Source: Thalassobius sp050633445
GTDB taxonomy: Bacteria; Pseudomonadota; Alphaproteobacteria; Rhodobacterales; Rhodobacteraceae
Length of the DNA: 64,000 bases
Direction: 5' to 3'
NCBI GenBank assembly: GCA_050633445.1
Contig: JBOEGN010000046.1
Coordinates: forward strand, 30,780-94,779
Under the pieces are notes generated by a model, which was given only the letters and a program-made list of their open reading frames with translations, had not been told where the DNA came from and made no database searches. This document shows positions 19,072-27,841 of the stretch, piece after piece. Position numbers and translations under genes: made by a program. Each line of letters opens with the position of its first letter. Position 1 is the stretch's first letter.

Positions 19072-20532
19072 CTACATGATCCCGAAATATTCTTGCTGCT
19101 CCCACTCGCTGACCGTTCCCAGATAGCGTTGCCACTCGGCACGCTTCAGGTGCGACAGGTAGCTGACGAAATCTGCCCCCAAGGTGTCGCGGAACAGCCC
19201 GGACGCCTCGAATGCTTCGATTGCGGCGATCAGCGTGGCGGGCAGGGCGCTGCCAGTGCTGTCATAGGGCGTTTCGACAGGGGGCGGGGCGGTTAGGTCG
19301 GCGTTGAGCCCGGCAGCACCGGACAGAACCTGTGACGCAAAAAAGAAATAGGGATTTGCCGCAGGCTCTGCGACCCGGTTTTCAACGCGGCTAGCCGGAT
19401 CACCGGGGGCGAACAGCGCGCGGATCATGGCACCACGGTTGTCGGCGCCCCACTCGATCCGGTCGGGGGCCAACTGGAAAGGCTGATAGCGTTTGTACCC
19501 GTTCACCGTCGGCGTGCTCAGCAGACAACTGGCAGGTGCGTGGTGCAGCAAGCCCGCGATCCAGGCCGACGCTTGGGGCGTCAACGCGCCCTCAGTTTCG
19601 GGAACAAAGACATTCCGGCCGGACCGATCAGTCAGGGACTGATGCAGATGCCAACCGCTGGCGGCGGTGTTTTCAAGCTTGGGCCGACACATGAAAGTCG
19701 CATGCAGCCCTTCGCGGGCGCAGACCTCTTTCACCATGGTGCGGAACCGGATCATATTGTCCGCATGCGCCATCGCGGGGGCCGGATCGAAGGTGAATTC
19801 AAACTGACTGGGGCCCATTTCCACCTCGGTCGAGCGCACGGGCAGTTCCAGCGCCTGTGCGTTGCGGCGCAGCACGTCCATCACCGGCTCCATCCGGTCG
19901 TAACTTGTCTCGGACAGAAACTGATAGCCTTGATCCAGCAGACGGGTTTGCGGTGGGCGACCCGGCATGCCCGAGTCGTGATGCGCGAGCGCTGGATCGG
20001 TGACTTCGAAGACGTGAAACTCGACCTCCAGCCCGACTGTCAAATCATAGCCCAAATCGGCTAAACCGCTCAGAGCCTTACGCAATACCGGCCGCGGCGC
20101 AAAGGGCAGAGCCTGGCCATCGCGCGTGTAGGGATCGCAAAACAACCATGCCGAATGCGGTGACCAGGGCAGCACGCGGAACGTATCGGGATAGGGCACC
20201 AGCAGCATGTCCCCCGCGCCCCGAAGCGTTTTCAGGGGGCCTTCTGATGTGCCGTCCCAGACTGGAAACACTGTCCGGTTCGAGGTGTCTTTTAACAGCA
20301 ACGTGCCTGGCACGTTCAGCCCGGCTCGAAAAACCGATGACAGCGCCGAGGCCACAATTGTTTTTCCACGCAGGACGCCATGCGGGTCGGTAAACACCAC
20401 ACGGACGGTCTCTAATCCGCCCTTTTCGGCCTGTTCAACCAGATCAGCGGCGCGGTCCAGTTGTTCCGATGACAGTAACCCGTCTTGCGCCAAACGCCCC
20501 GAGGAGAGGGTCTTTAAATGCGTCCGGCTCAT
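19072..20532 (-). CDS. Glutamine synthetase-family gamma-glutamyl ligase
   Basis: A 486-residue GS-fold enzyme that would use ATP and glutamate to make a gamma-glutamyl amide. Seen features are the N-terminal beta-grasp with FTDPHGVLRGKT (about 48), metal-ligand segments GLEVEFHVFE (about 166) and EVEMGPSQFEF (about 236), the WHLHQSL ATP/metal motif (about 291), NGYKRYQPF and the catalytic-Arg segment WGADNRGAMIRA (about 362). It differs from canonical GlnA and resembles the PuuA/GlnT/TdnQ-like group that acts on amines other than ammonia. Start chosen for the AAAGGA site before the ATG. It sits 21 bp downstream of a Rieske oxygenase gene and is probably co-transcribed with it. The amine substrate is unknown. 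Confidence 0.85.
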   Translation of the reverse strand: MSRTHLKTLSSGRLAQDGLLSSEQLDRAADLVEQAEKGGLETVRVVFTDPHGVLRGKTIVASALSSVFRAGLNVPGTLLLKDTSNRTVFPVWDGTSEGPLKTLRGAGDMLLVPYPDTFRVLPWSPHSAWLFCDPYTRDGQALPFAPRPVLRKALSGLADLGYDLTVGLEVEFHVFEVTDPALAHHDSGMPGRPPQTRLLDQGYQFLSETSYDRMEPVMDVLRRNAQALELPVRSTEVEMGPSQFEFTFDPAPAMAHADNMIRFRTMVKEVCAREGLHATFMCRPKLENTAASGWHLHQSLTDRSGRNVFVPETEGALTPQASAWIAGLLHHAPASCLLSTPTVNGYKRYQPFQLAPDRIEWGADNRGAMIRALFAPGDPASRVENRVAEPAANPYFFFASQVLSGAAGLNADLTAPPPVETPYDSTGSALPATLIAAIEAFEASGLFRDTLGADFVSYLSHLKRAEWQRYLGTVSEWEQQEYFGIM

Positions 20533-20553
20533 GGGTGGGTCCTTTCGATCAGC

Positions 20554-21867
20554 TTAGACACTTGCGTCCCAGGTGCAGTTTGCCCGTCTGGCATCGTCTT
20601 CGTTGCGATAGGCTTTGTCCACGTCGCCATCTCCGGCAATCGCATCCACCGAGATGGGGCCAATAATGGCGCTGGCGCCGCGATTCTGCATGGGCAGGTC
20701 CTTGTTGCGGTCGTCCTTTATTGCGGCAATCGCATCCCGCAGCATCCGGCGATATTGGATGATGGCGACGTCGGATTTGCCCAGATGTTCATCCGTACGG
20801 TCCTGTATGGTTCCCATGCTTTCAACCGCCCATTGGTCATGCACGTTGATGTCCAGGCCCATGCCCGTATAGGTCTCGGACTGCTGCTCGTCCGGGTTAT
20901 AGCCATAGGTATTGTGGCGTCCCTTTAGCGGAGCATAATCTGGCAGACGGTGTTCCTTTAGCCTTTGTTCTCGCATCAGTTTTTTGTCCACGGGCTCTTG
21001 GAAACTGGTGAAGATCGAGTACCAATAGCAGTTCTCGTCATCCACCGGGACGTGCCATTGCGTGATCGTCATCTTGCGCGACATTGGGATGCAGATCGCC
21101 TCGGGGAAAACCTGATTGGTGATGCGAACATGGACCCGGCCGTCCTCCATGTGGCGCAGCGCTGTGATTTTCAGGCCATAGTCTGTGACATCTGCCGTGA
21201 TGTCGGGCCGCGGATAATCGCGCAGCAGCTTGGTCATCGGGATGTCAGTATTGGCAGCCTTGTCGCGGAATTGCTTGCCATAGCTATCTGCAGGGTCTTC
21301 GTCTTGCAAAAAACGGTGCAAAAAGGACGCGTGAGCGGGGTCAATCCCCACCTCCATCGCCTGTAGCCAGTTGCATTCCCACAAACCTTTGAAGGCAAAG
21401 ACATGGCTGTCGGGCGCGCGAAAACAATCGAAATTGGGGAATTCCGGCGGTTCGCCCGGCCCCATATAGGCCCAGATGATCCCGGCGCGATCCACAACCG
21501 GATAAGAGCGCGCCTGAATGTTTTCATGCATCCGAGAGCCTTCGGGCTCGGCCGGTTGCTCCACGCATTGCCCATCGCGATTGAAGTGCCAGCCATGAAA
21601 GGGACAGCGCAGCCCGTTATCTTCGAGCCGACCAAAGCACATGTCAGCGCCACGGTGTGGACAATGACGCTGGATCAGGCCCAGCTCGCCATCCGAATCG
21701 CGAAACAGCACCAGCTTTTCACCCATCAGGTGCACAGGCACGACCGGGCGTTTCTGGTTCAGCTCTTCGGACAAGGCGGCGGGCTGCCAATAGCGGCGCA
21801 GAACCTCGCCCGCATCCGTTCCGGGGCCAACCCGTGTTAAGCTGTCGTTTAAGCTTTGGCTGATCAT
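20554..21867 (-). CDS. Rieske non-heme iron oxygenase, alpha subunit (phthalate dioxygenase-like)
   Basis: A 437-residue ring-hydroxylating oxygenase alpha subunit. Rieske [2Fe-2S] ligands are C69, H71, C88 and H91 (HCPHRGAD and CPFHGWH). The mononuclear iron triad is D176, H179 and H184 plus downstream acid (EVGIDPAHASFLHR). It resembles the alpha-only phthalate 4,5-dioxygenase/LigX-type group, acting on aromatic acids or ethers with a separate reductase. The start at 21867 (MISQSL) is preferred over an upstream in-frame ATG because GAGGGAGA lies at ribosome-binding distance. No beta subunit, ferredoxin or reductase is adjacent. The next gene encodes a GS-like ligase, suggesting an amine- or amide-containing aromatic substrate. 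Confidence 0.88.
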   Translation of the reverse strand: MISQSLNDSLTRVGPGTDAGEVLRRYWQPAALSEELNQKRPVVPVHLMGEKLVLFRDSDGELGLIQRHCPHRGADMCFGRLEDNGLRCPFHGWHFNRDGQCVEQPAEPEGSRMHENIQARSYPVVDRAGIIWAYMGPGEPPEFPNFDCFRAPDSHVFAFKGLWECNWLQAMEVGIDPAHASFLHRFLQDEDPADSYGKQFRDKAANTDIPMTKLLRDYPRPDITADVTDYGLKITALRHMEDGRVHVRITNQVFPEAICIPMSRKMTITQWHVPVDDENCYWYSIFTSFQEPVDKKLMREQRLKEHRLPDYAPLKGRHNTYGYNPDEQQSETYTGMGLDINVHDQWAVESMGTIQDRTDEHLGKSDVAIIQYRRMLRDAIAAIKDDRNKDLPMQNRGASAIIGPISVDAIAGDGDVDKAYRNEDDARRANCTWDASV

Positions 21868-22407
21868 GGCTGAACTCTCCCTCAAATCACCGACATGCCG
21901 CGCATCGCGTTGCGACAGGCACAAGGTCTATGTCTCTCCAGGAAAGAGCGTAGCAGCCTGTCGACCATGGCCACAAGCATCGCTGACCTAACGTCACAAT
22001 GCGCGAAGCCAGGTGGCTCGTGCATAGGTACGGTATTCGGTTGGCTGAGGTGTGCTTTGCCATCACAGGTTTTTCGGGGCGCGAACGGGAATTTCCAATC
22101 CGAAGAACCCCTGAAAGCCTTGGGCCGTCTGTCCGTCTACCAAGGCTCGGTCGTGACCAGGTTTTCCCATATTACCCAGGTTCCGGCGCAGGATGCCGTT
22201 GAACGTTAAGGTCGGGGATTTCGCGCACAAAGAAGGGCTGGAGGCGATATACCTGATACGCTCCGATGCGCTGATCATAGCCGCATCGGGAAAAGCTACG
22301 CCTTCCGCCCGTATTTTCAGCAGGCCTTGGTGGGGGATCAGGGTCGGTTTGGCGCGAGTGGCGCGACATGCGGACTGCCAGGGTATTCCCTGCAAACGGC
22401 TTTGGGG
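21868..22407. other. 540-base stretch without a confident gene
   Basis: This interval between the Rieske oxygenase start and the TRAP remnant holds no ORF I can assign. Its left end should contain the oxygenase promoter. A 65-codon minus-strand frame at 22172-22369 contains protein-like sequence (GYDQRIGAYQVYRLQPFF) that I do not recognise. It stops in frame and could be a decayed gene end. The right end abuts the abrupt start of TRAP-permease homology, so a rearrangement junction probably lies here. Confidence 0.5.
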
Positions 22408-22842
22408 ATGCGCTGGCCGCTATTTAAGGACGCTCTGCTGGAAACGGCCAAGCTGAGTGCGATGATCTTTACCATCATTTGGGGCGTGCTGATCTATATC
22501 CTGCTGGCCTATGCGGTGCTGGGGATGTTCATGGATGCCATCGGGATGCTGCTGCTGACGCTGCCCGTGGTCTATCCCGCGGTCATGGCCCTGAACGGAG
22601 GCGAGATGGTCAGTGCGGCCGACAGTGCCTTTGGCATGTCCGGCCCGATGTGTGCGATCTGGTTCGGCATCCTGGTGGTGAAAATGGCCGAGTTCTGCCT
22701 GATCACACCCCCCATCGGCCTGAATTGTTTCGTCGTCGCCGGCGTGCGCGATGACCTCAGCGTGCAAGACGTGTTCAAGGGCGTCACCCCTTTCTTCATC
22801 GCCGATGCCGTGACTATCGCCCCGACCATGTTTTATGGTTAG
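22408..22842 (+). pseudogene. 3' remnant of a TRAP transporter large permease (DctM) gene
   Basis: About 144 codons encode only the C-terminal part of a DctM-type permease. Recognisable pieces are LSAMIFTIIWGVL, the helix MFMDAIGMLLLTLPVVYPAV, LVVKMAEFCLITPPIGLNCF, and the family ending GVTPFFIADAVTIAPTMF. Complete DctM proteins are about 425-440 residues and need a start, nine or more further helices, a small DctQ subunit and a DctP binding protein, none of which are present. There is no credible start or ribosome-binding site at the break. It is convergent with the Liv importer operon, 25 bp from the livM stop. Most likely a relic left by deletion or replacement of an older transporter locus. 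Confidence 0.85.
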
Positions 22843-22867
22843 GGCCGCTTTTCAGGCAATGCGGATG

Positions 22868-23875
22868 TCAGAGATCCAGCTTCTTGCTGACCGGGAAGAT
22901 CGACAGGTTCATCCGCGCCTGGATCGCCCCCCAGACGCCGCGTTTGTCGACCAGCATGACGGCAATCGCGATGGCTCCCATCATGATCAGGTACCAGGTG
23001 CCCCAATCCGCCGCGATCTCGCGCAACAGAAAGAAGATCACCACACCGATCACCGGCCCCTCGATCGAGCCGATCCCGCCGATCACCACGATAAAGATCA
23101 CAAAGGCCGTCCATTCGTTCAGGCTGAAGGCTGCGTCGGGCGTGATCCGCAGTTTTTGCAAGAAGATAAACGCCCCGGTGATCGAGGTGTAGAAGGCCGC
23201 CAGCACGTAGATGCCGAACTTGACCCGCCGGGTGGCGACGCCCATGGCCTCGGCGGCGGGTTCACTGTCGCGGATTGCCGTCAATGCCAGCCCCCATTTC
23301 GATCGCAGCAAGCCCCAGACCAGCAACACGGCCACGACGCCAATGGTGAAGGCAATGTAGTACATCACCATCTCGCGCCCCGCGCGGCTGTCGGCCAGCG
23401 ACTTGGCGATGGCCACGGGCAGTGAAATGCCCGACCCACCTCCAAGCGCTCCGACCTGGGCCGAGATCAGCCGGAACACCTCGGCAATCACCCAGGTTCC
23501 GATGGCAAAATACGGCCCCTGCAGACGGAAGGCGATCCAGCCTGTCGGCACCGCCACCACAGCCGTGGCCAAAGCGGCCAGCGGGATGGCCAGCAGCACG
23601 GGCAGCCCGGCGAACATCGCCATGGCGAAAAACAGGTATCCGCCCAGCCCCACAAAGGCCTGCTGACCCACCGAGATCAGCCCGGTATAGCCCGCCAGCA
23701 GGTTCCACATCTGCGCCAATGCGAGGAAACTGAACGCCTCCATCAGCAGGCGCAAATCAGCGCGCCCGGCCCACCAAGGGGCAAAGGCCAGAGCGACCAC
23801 AGCCACCAGCAGCATTATGCGCAGAGCGGTAGACAGGTTCATAGCGCGGGTCTTTTGCATATCAATCGTTGTCAT
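22868..23875 (-). CDS. Branched-chain amino acid-type ABC transporter permease (LivM family)
   Basis: A 335-residue inner-membrane permease with about ten helices. It contains the LivM family segments GYTGLISVGQQAFVGLGGYL (about 67-86) and RRVKFGIYVLAAFYTSITGA followed by VIGGIGSIEGPVIG. It forms the transport channel with the adjacent LivH-type permease. It is the last gene of the five-gene importer operon. HAAT/Liv importers take up branched-chain amino acids, amides, urea or aromatic acids. The location between an aromatic oxygenase and a catechol operon makes an aromatic or amide substrate plausible but unproven. Confidence 0.93.
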   Translation of the reverse strand: MTTIDMQKTRAMNLSTALRIMLLVAVVALAFAPWWAGRADLRLLMEAFSFLALAQMWNLLAGYTGLISVGQQAFVGLGGYLFFAMAMFAGLPVLLAIPLAALATAVVAVPTGWIAFRLQGPYFAIGTWVIAEVFRLISAQVGALGGGSGISLPVAIAKSLADSRAGREMVMYYIAFTIGVVAVLLVWGLLRSKWGLALTAIRDSEPAAEAMGVATRRVKFGIYVLAAFYTSITGAFIFLQKLRITPDAAFSLNEWTAFVIFIVVIGGIGSIEGPVIGVVIFFLLREIAADWGTWYLIMMGAIAIAVMLVDKRGVWGAIQARMNLSIFPVSKKLDL

Positions 23876-23884
23876 TGTCTCACC

Positions 23885-24745
23885 TCACATCTTGGGAAAC
23901 AGGCCACGCGGGCGCACGACCAGAAGGGCCAGAAATACCAGGTGCCCGGCCAGAATCTGATACCCTGCGTCGATCTGCGCCCCGACGGTCTGGGCAACGC
24001 CCAGCACGATGCCTCCGATCAGGGTGCCCCACAGGCTGCCGAGGCCACCGATGATCACCGCCTCGAAGGCGAACAGCAAACGCGCGGGACCGGCCGAGGG
24101 ATCAAAGTTCGTCTTCATCGCCAGGAAAATCCCCGCAATGCCTACGACCAGACTGGCCAGCGCCGTGGCAATCGCAAAGATATGCGCGTTGTTGCCCCCC
24201 ATCAGCGGTACGATCTCCGGGTCATCCGAGGTGGCGCGCAGCATCCGGCCCAGCGGCGTTTTGTAAAACACCAGTTGCAGCCCGCCGATCACAGCCACAG
24301 CGGCCCCGAACATCAGCAGGGGAAGCCAGCCGATGGCAATGGTGTCTGACAACTTGATGCTGCTGGTCTCCAGCCAACCTGCGGGCAGGCGGCGACTGTC
24401 GGCCGAGAAGACCTCTAACAGCGCGTTCTGAATGATGATCGACATGCCGAACGTCACCAGAATGGGTGGCAGGATGTCCTTGCCCAGAACGCGGTTCAGC
24501 AGGATGCGCTGGTTAATATACCCCGCCGCCATCAATGCGATCAGCACCAGCACGATGGCCACCACCGGGTGCACCGCCAGCCCTACGACCAGAGCCACCA
24601 TCAGATAAGCAGCCGTCACGATGAAATCGCCATGCGCGATGTTGATAAAGCGCATGACGCCGAACATCAGGCTGAGCCCCGCTGCGAACAGCGCATAAAG
24701 CCCGCCCAGCAGGACGCCCTGCAAGATTGCATTGATCCAGACCAT
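23885..24745 (-). CDS. Branched-chain amino acid-type ABC transporter permease (LivH family)
   Basis: A 286-residue LivH-type permease. It has eight or so helices and the typical N-terminal QGVLLGGLYALFAAGLSLMF and MRFINIAHGDFIVTAAYL segments. The C-terminal segment GLGSLWGTLIGGIVLGVAQT is likewise typical. Its ATG and the livF-type stop share base 24745 (TGATG-type overlap), and livM follows after 9 bp. It forms the heterodimeric channel of the importer with the LivM-type subunit. Confidence 0.94.
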   Translation of the reverse strand: MVWINAILQGVLLGGLYALFAAGLSLMFGVMRFINIAHGDFIVTAAYLMVALVVGLAVHPVVAIVLVLIALMAAGYINQRILLNRVLGKDILPPILVTFGMSIIIQNALLEVFSADSRRLPAGWLETSSIKLSDTIAIGWLPLLMFGAAVAVIGGLQLVFYKTPLGRMLRATSDDPEIVPLMGGNNAHIFAIATALASLVVGIAGIFLAMKTNFDPSAGPARLLFAFEAVIIGGLGSLWGTLIGGIVLGVAQTVGAQIDAGYQILAGHLVFLALLVVRPRGLFPKM

Positions 24746-25464
24746 CAGGCGGCCTCCTCATCGTTTTTTCCGAAATATGCCGCAGCGATCTGCGCACGCG
24801 TCAGGCTGTCAGGGGTGCCAGTCAGGGACACGCGCCCCTCCATGAAGCAATAGACCCGGTCGGCCACGGCCATGGCCTGGCCCACGTCCTGCTCGACGAC
24901 CAGAATGGCGGTGCCGCCCGCGCGGATTTTTGGCACGGCTTTGTAGATGTCCTTGATGACCTTGGGGGCCAGGCCCAGGCTAATCTCGTCGCACAGCAGC
25001 AGTTGCGGGTTCGACATCAGCGCGCGGCCAATGGCGACCATTTGTTGCTGCCCGCCGGACAGGGCGGTGCCGGGGTTGTGCCGCTTGGCCACCAGATCGG
25101 GGAACAGCTCATAGATGGCGTCCAGCGTCCACGGGCCGGGGCGTTTGCCGGCGGCCCCGATCAGCAGGTTTTCCTCGACTGACAGGGATGGGAACAGCCG
25201 GCGGCCTTCAGGCACCATAGCCATACCCATCTTGTGAATGTGGTTGGCGGGCATTCCGGCGATCTGGGTTCCGTCGAATTGCACGTCCTGCCCCTTGGAG
25301 CCGATCATCCCCGTGATCGCCCGCAAAAAGGTGGATTTCCCCGCCCCGTTCGAGCCGATCAGGGCCACGCATTCGCCCTGAGCCACGGTGACGTCTATCC
25401 CGAACAAAGCCTGGAAATCGCCATAAAAGGCCGTCAGGCCCTTGGTTTCAAGCAGCGGTTTCAT
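24745..25464 (-). CDS. ABC transporter ATP-binding protein (LivF family)
   Basis: A 239-residue ABC ATPase with Walker A GSNGAGKST (about 37-45), LivF-type signature LSGGQQQMVAIGRAL, Walker B LLLCDEISLGLAP and H-loop-equivalent VVEQDVG. The sequence VPEGRRLFPSLSVEENL is specific to LivF/UrtE-type subunits. Its start overlaps the livG-type stop by 17 nt and it overlaps livH by one base, showing tight translational coupling. Confidence 0.95.
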   Translation of the reverse strand: MKPLLETKGLTAFYGDFQALFGIDVTVAQGECVALIGSNGAGKSTFLRAITGMIGSKGQDVQFDGTQIAGMPANHIHKMGMAMVPEGRRLFPSLSVEENLLIGAAGKRPGPWTLDAIYELFPDLVAKRHNPGTALSGGQQQMVAIGRALMSNPQLLLCDEISLGLAPKVIKDIYKAVPKIRAGGTAILVVEQDVGQAMAVADRVYCFMEGRVSLTGTPDSLTRAQIAAAYFGKNDEEAA

Positions 25465-26182
25465 CGACAGATATCCCCATGTAAATTTCCTGAACCAACG
25501 GATCGGCCATCACGGCGTTCGGTTCGCCCTCGGCGACGATTTTGCCAAAGTCGATGACGATCAGACGTTCCACCACGGCGGTCAGCGCGTGGACGATATG
25601 TTCAATCCAGATGATGGACACGCCGCTGTCGCGGATGTCCTTGATGGTGCCTACCAGCTCGTGACATTCGGCCTCGGTCAGGCCACCGGCGATTTCATCC
25701 AGCAACAGCAGGCGCGGCCCCGAGGCCAGCGCGCGGGCCAGCTCCAGCCGTTTGCGTTCCAGCAGGGTCAGGCTGCCGGCGGGGTTGTTGGCCTTGGCGA
25801 GCAGGCCGGTGCGTTGCAGGATATCGCGGCATTGTTCAGCCGCGTCGTGATGCCCCGAATTGCCAAAGGACGAGGCGACCAGCAGGTTTTCATACACGCT
25901 CATCCCCACGAACGGGTGCGGGATCTGGAACGACCGCGCGACGCCCATACGGCAGCGTTCGGACGCAGACACGCGGGTGACGTCCTGACCATCGAAAACC
26001 ACGGTGCCCGAGCTGACGCCCAGCGTGCCACCGATCAGGTTGAACAGGGTCGATTTGCCCGCGCCGTTGGGGCCGATAATGCCCAGGGCCTGGCCTTCGG
26101 GCATCTCGAAACTCACGTCATCGGACACCTTCAGCGCGCCGAAGCTTTTGTTCACATTGGAAAGAGACAGGATGGGTGCCAT
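25448..26182 (-). CDS. ABC transporter ATP-binding protein (LivG family)
   Basis: A 244-residue ABC ATPase. It shows Walker A GPNGAGKST, the LivG-specific SFQIPHPFVGMSVYENLLVA region, signature-like LTLLERKRLELARAL (LSLPERRRLEIARAL in typical members), Walker B LLLLDEIAGGLTEAE and the switch-region IEHIVHA. The start at 26182 (MAPILSL) is chosen because GGAGG lies eight bases or so upstream. The longer in-frame version would read through that ribosome-binding site. It pairs with the LivF-type ATPase. Confidence 0.94.
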   Translation of the reverse strand: MAPILSLSNVNKSFGALKVSDDVSFEMPEGQALGIIGPNGAGKSTLFNLIGGTLGVSSGTVVFDGQDVTRVSASERCRMGVARSFQIPHPFVGMSVYENLLVASSFGNSGHHDAAEQCRDILQRTGLLAKANNPAGSLTLLERKRLELARALASGPRLLLLDEIAGGLTEAECHELVGTIKDIRDSGVSIIWIEHIVHALTAVVERLIVIDFGKIVAEGEPNAVMADPLVQEIYMGISVDETAA

Positions 26183-26239
26183 GGGCGCCTCCTTGATTGT
26201 GGCCGGGGGCGCTAAGAGGCCTCCCCCGACCAACCGGCC

Positions 26240-27514
26240 TTAGCCGATTGCCTTCATTTCACCGGTCAGCGGGATGTCGGGGTGGGCCCCGTTTTCCACG
26301 ATGTCCAGCACCGGCTTACCGCCATCCATGCGCCATTGACCACCGACCAGCGGGGTCTTGGCGATGTTGGGCACAGGGCCGTTCGCGAAGTTGATGTTGC
26401 CCACGACCGAGTTATAGTTGGTCTGGCCGATCGCCTTGGCGATGCTGTCGGGATCGGTGGGATCTTCGCTGCGTTGCAGGCTGTCGATGATGACCTCGAA
26501 CAACGAATGCTTGAAGCCCAGCGGCATGGTCCAGGGGTTGCCCGTCGCGGTCTCGTATTCCGCGGCCAGCTCGGCCGAGGTTTGGCCGGTAAAGCCCGAG
26601 TTAAACGGGTGATGCGGCGACCACCAGACCTCGACGCTCAGCCCATCGGCGCGATCGCCCAGCGACCCCACGGCCTGCGGGAATTCGGTCGCCTTGGCGG
26701 CGTTCACGACCTTGGGATGGAACCCTTGCTGCGCGGCTTGGGTCCAGAAGGTGGTGAAATCGGGCGGAATAACAACGCCAGTCACGATTTCCACGCCAGC
26801 CTGTTTGAAGGCTGAAATCTGGGCGCTGAAATCATCCGACATGTTCTGATAGCGGCCCGGATCAACCAGTTCGTACCCACGTTTGGCCATCACGGGCGGG
26901 AAGCCAAGCTCGGGATGCGCCCAGCCATTACCATCAGGATCGTTCGGCCACAGGGCGCCGACCACCTTGTTGGTATCGACCTTGTCCCACATGTTGATGA
27001 AGCTGCCGATGATGTCCTCGAGGCCCCAGAAGAAGTGATAGGTGTATTCGAACCCCTCAGCCGGATTGCCCTGACGGCCAAAGAAATGCGGCTGCCACGG
27101 GGTGTCATTGGTGACGCAGGGCACGCCGTTCAGCTCGGCCTGGTCGGCCACCGGGTTGGTGGTGTCGGGGGTCGAGGTGGCGCAGATCACGTCGACCTCT
27201 TCGCCCAGGATCAGTTCCTGCGCGACCGAGGAAGCCCGGTTCGAGTTGGACTGGCTGTCCTTCACGATGAACTCGACCTCGTGTTTGCTGCCGTTGATCA
27301 TCAGCCCGTCGCCGATTTTCTTGGCGAATTGGTTCAGCGTGAACTGGTCAGGCTCGGCAAAAATCGCCAGCGGGCCGGTTTGCGGCGTCACAAAGCCGAT
27401 CTTCAGCTTTTTCGCCTTGGCGATGGCGGGGCTGGCCAGGCCGCTGGCGGCCAGCAGGCTGGTGGCCCCGGTTGCTTTGATAAATCCCCGGCGGGACAGA
27501 ATGGGTTTCGACAT
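26240..27514 (-). CDS. Tat-exported substrate-binding protein of the Liv-type ABC importer
   Basis: A 424-residue periplasmic binding protein of the HAAT (branched-chain amino acid/amide) family. The N-terminus has a twin-arginine signal SRRGFIKATG and a hydrophobic stretch ending ASPAIA. The mature start KKLKIGFVTPQTGPLAIFAE is the classic Leu/Ile/Val-binding fold opening. A start at 27514 is supported by GAGGAGG before the ATG. It is the first gene of the importer operon; the livG ATG lies 57 bp downstream of its stop. The ligand cannot be read from sequence. Tat export is common for such proteins in Rhodobacterales. Confidence 0.92.
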   Translation of the reverse strand: MSKPILSRRGFIKATGATSLLAASGLASPAIAKAKKLKIGFVTPQTGPLAIFAEPDQFTLNQFAKKIGDGLMINGSKHEVEFIVKDSQSNSNRASSVAQELILGEEVDVICATSTPDTTNPVADQAELNGVPCVTNDTPWQPHFFGRQGNPAEGFEYTYHFFWGLEDIIGSFINMWDKVDTNKVVGALWPNDPDGNGWAHPELGFPPVMAKRGYELVDPGRYQNMSDDFSAQISAFKQAGVEIVTGVVIPPDFTTFWTQAAQQGFHPKVVNAAKATEFPQAVGSLGDRADGLSVEVWWSPHHPFNSGFTGQTSAELAAEYETATGNPWTMPLGFKHSLFEVIIDSLQRSEDPTDPDSIAKAIGQTNYNSVVGNINFANGPVPNIAKTPLVGGQWRMDGGKPVLDIVENGAHPDIPLTGEMKAIG

Positions 27515-27841
27515 GGTGTTCCTCCTCGTTGTCATACCCTGCAGTGGTTCAGCCCAGGCGCTGTTGGCACGTCTTCTCCGGTCCCTGGCGAGGGTATCCC
27601 GCAGGGGCGCAGCGCGTCGGCTGGTCTGAAAGTCCGGTGCTGGTCTGAAGGGTCAGATCAGCCCGTCAAATGTCTGTGGGCGGTGGCGCGGCTGTGTGCT
27701 GCGCAAATCTCCTCTGATCCCCGCCGCTGGTCGCGTCGGGGTTGCGTCGCACATTCCGTCTGAGAATTTTTCCGCCCGTCTAGATCAGGTTGCGGTGTCG
27801 GTTAGTTGCAAAGGTCCTCCCTTTCGTCGCTCTTTCGGGCG
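27515..27841. other. 327-base gene-free stretch upstream of the importer operon
   Basis: No credible ORF, RNA or hairpin terminator was recognised here. It separates the peroxiredoxin-like gene's 3' end from the importer's start, both on the minus strand, so it should contain the importer promoter. Small plus-strand frames here are antisense or have no ribosome-binding site. Confidence 0.5.
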
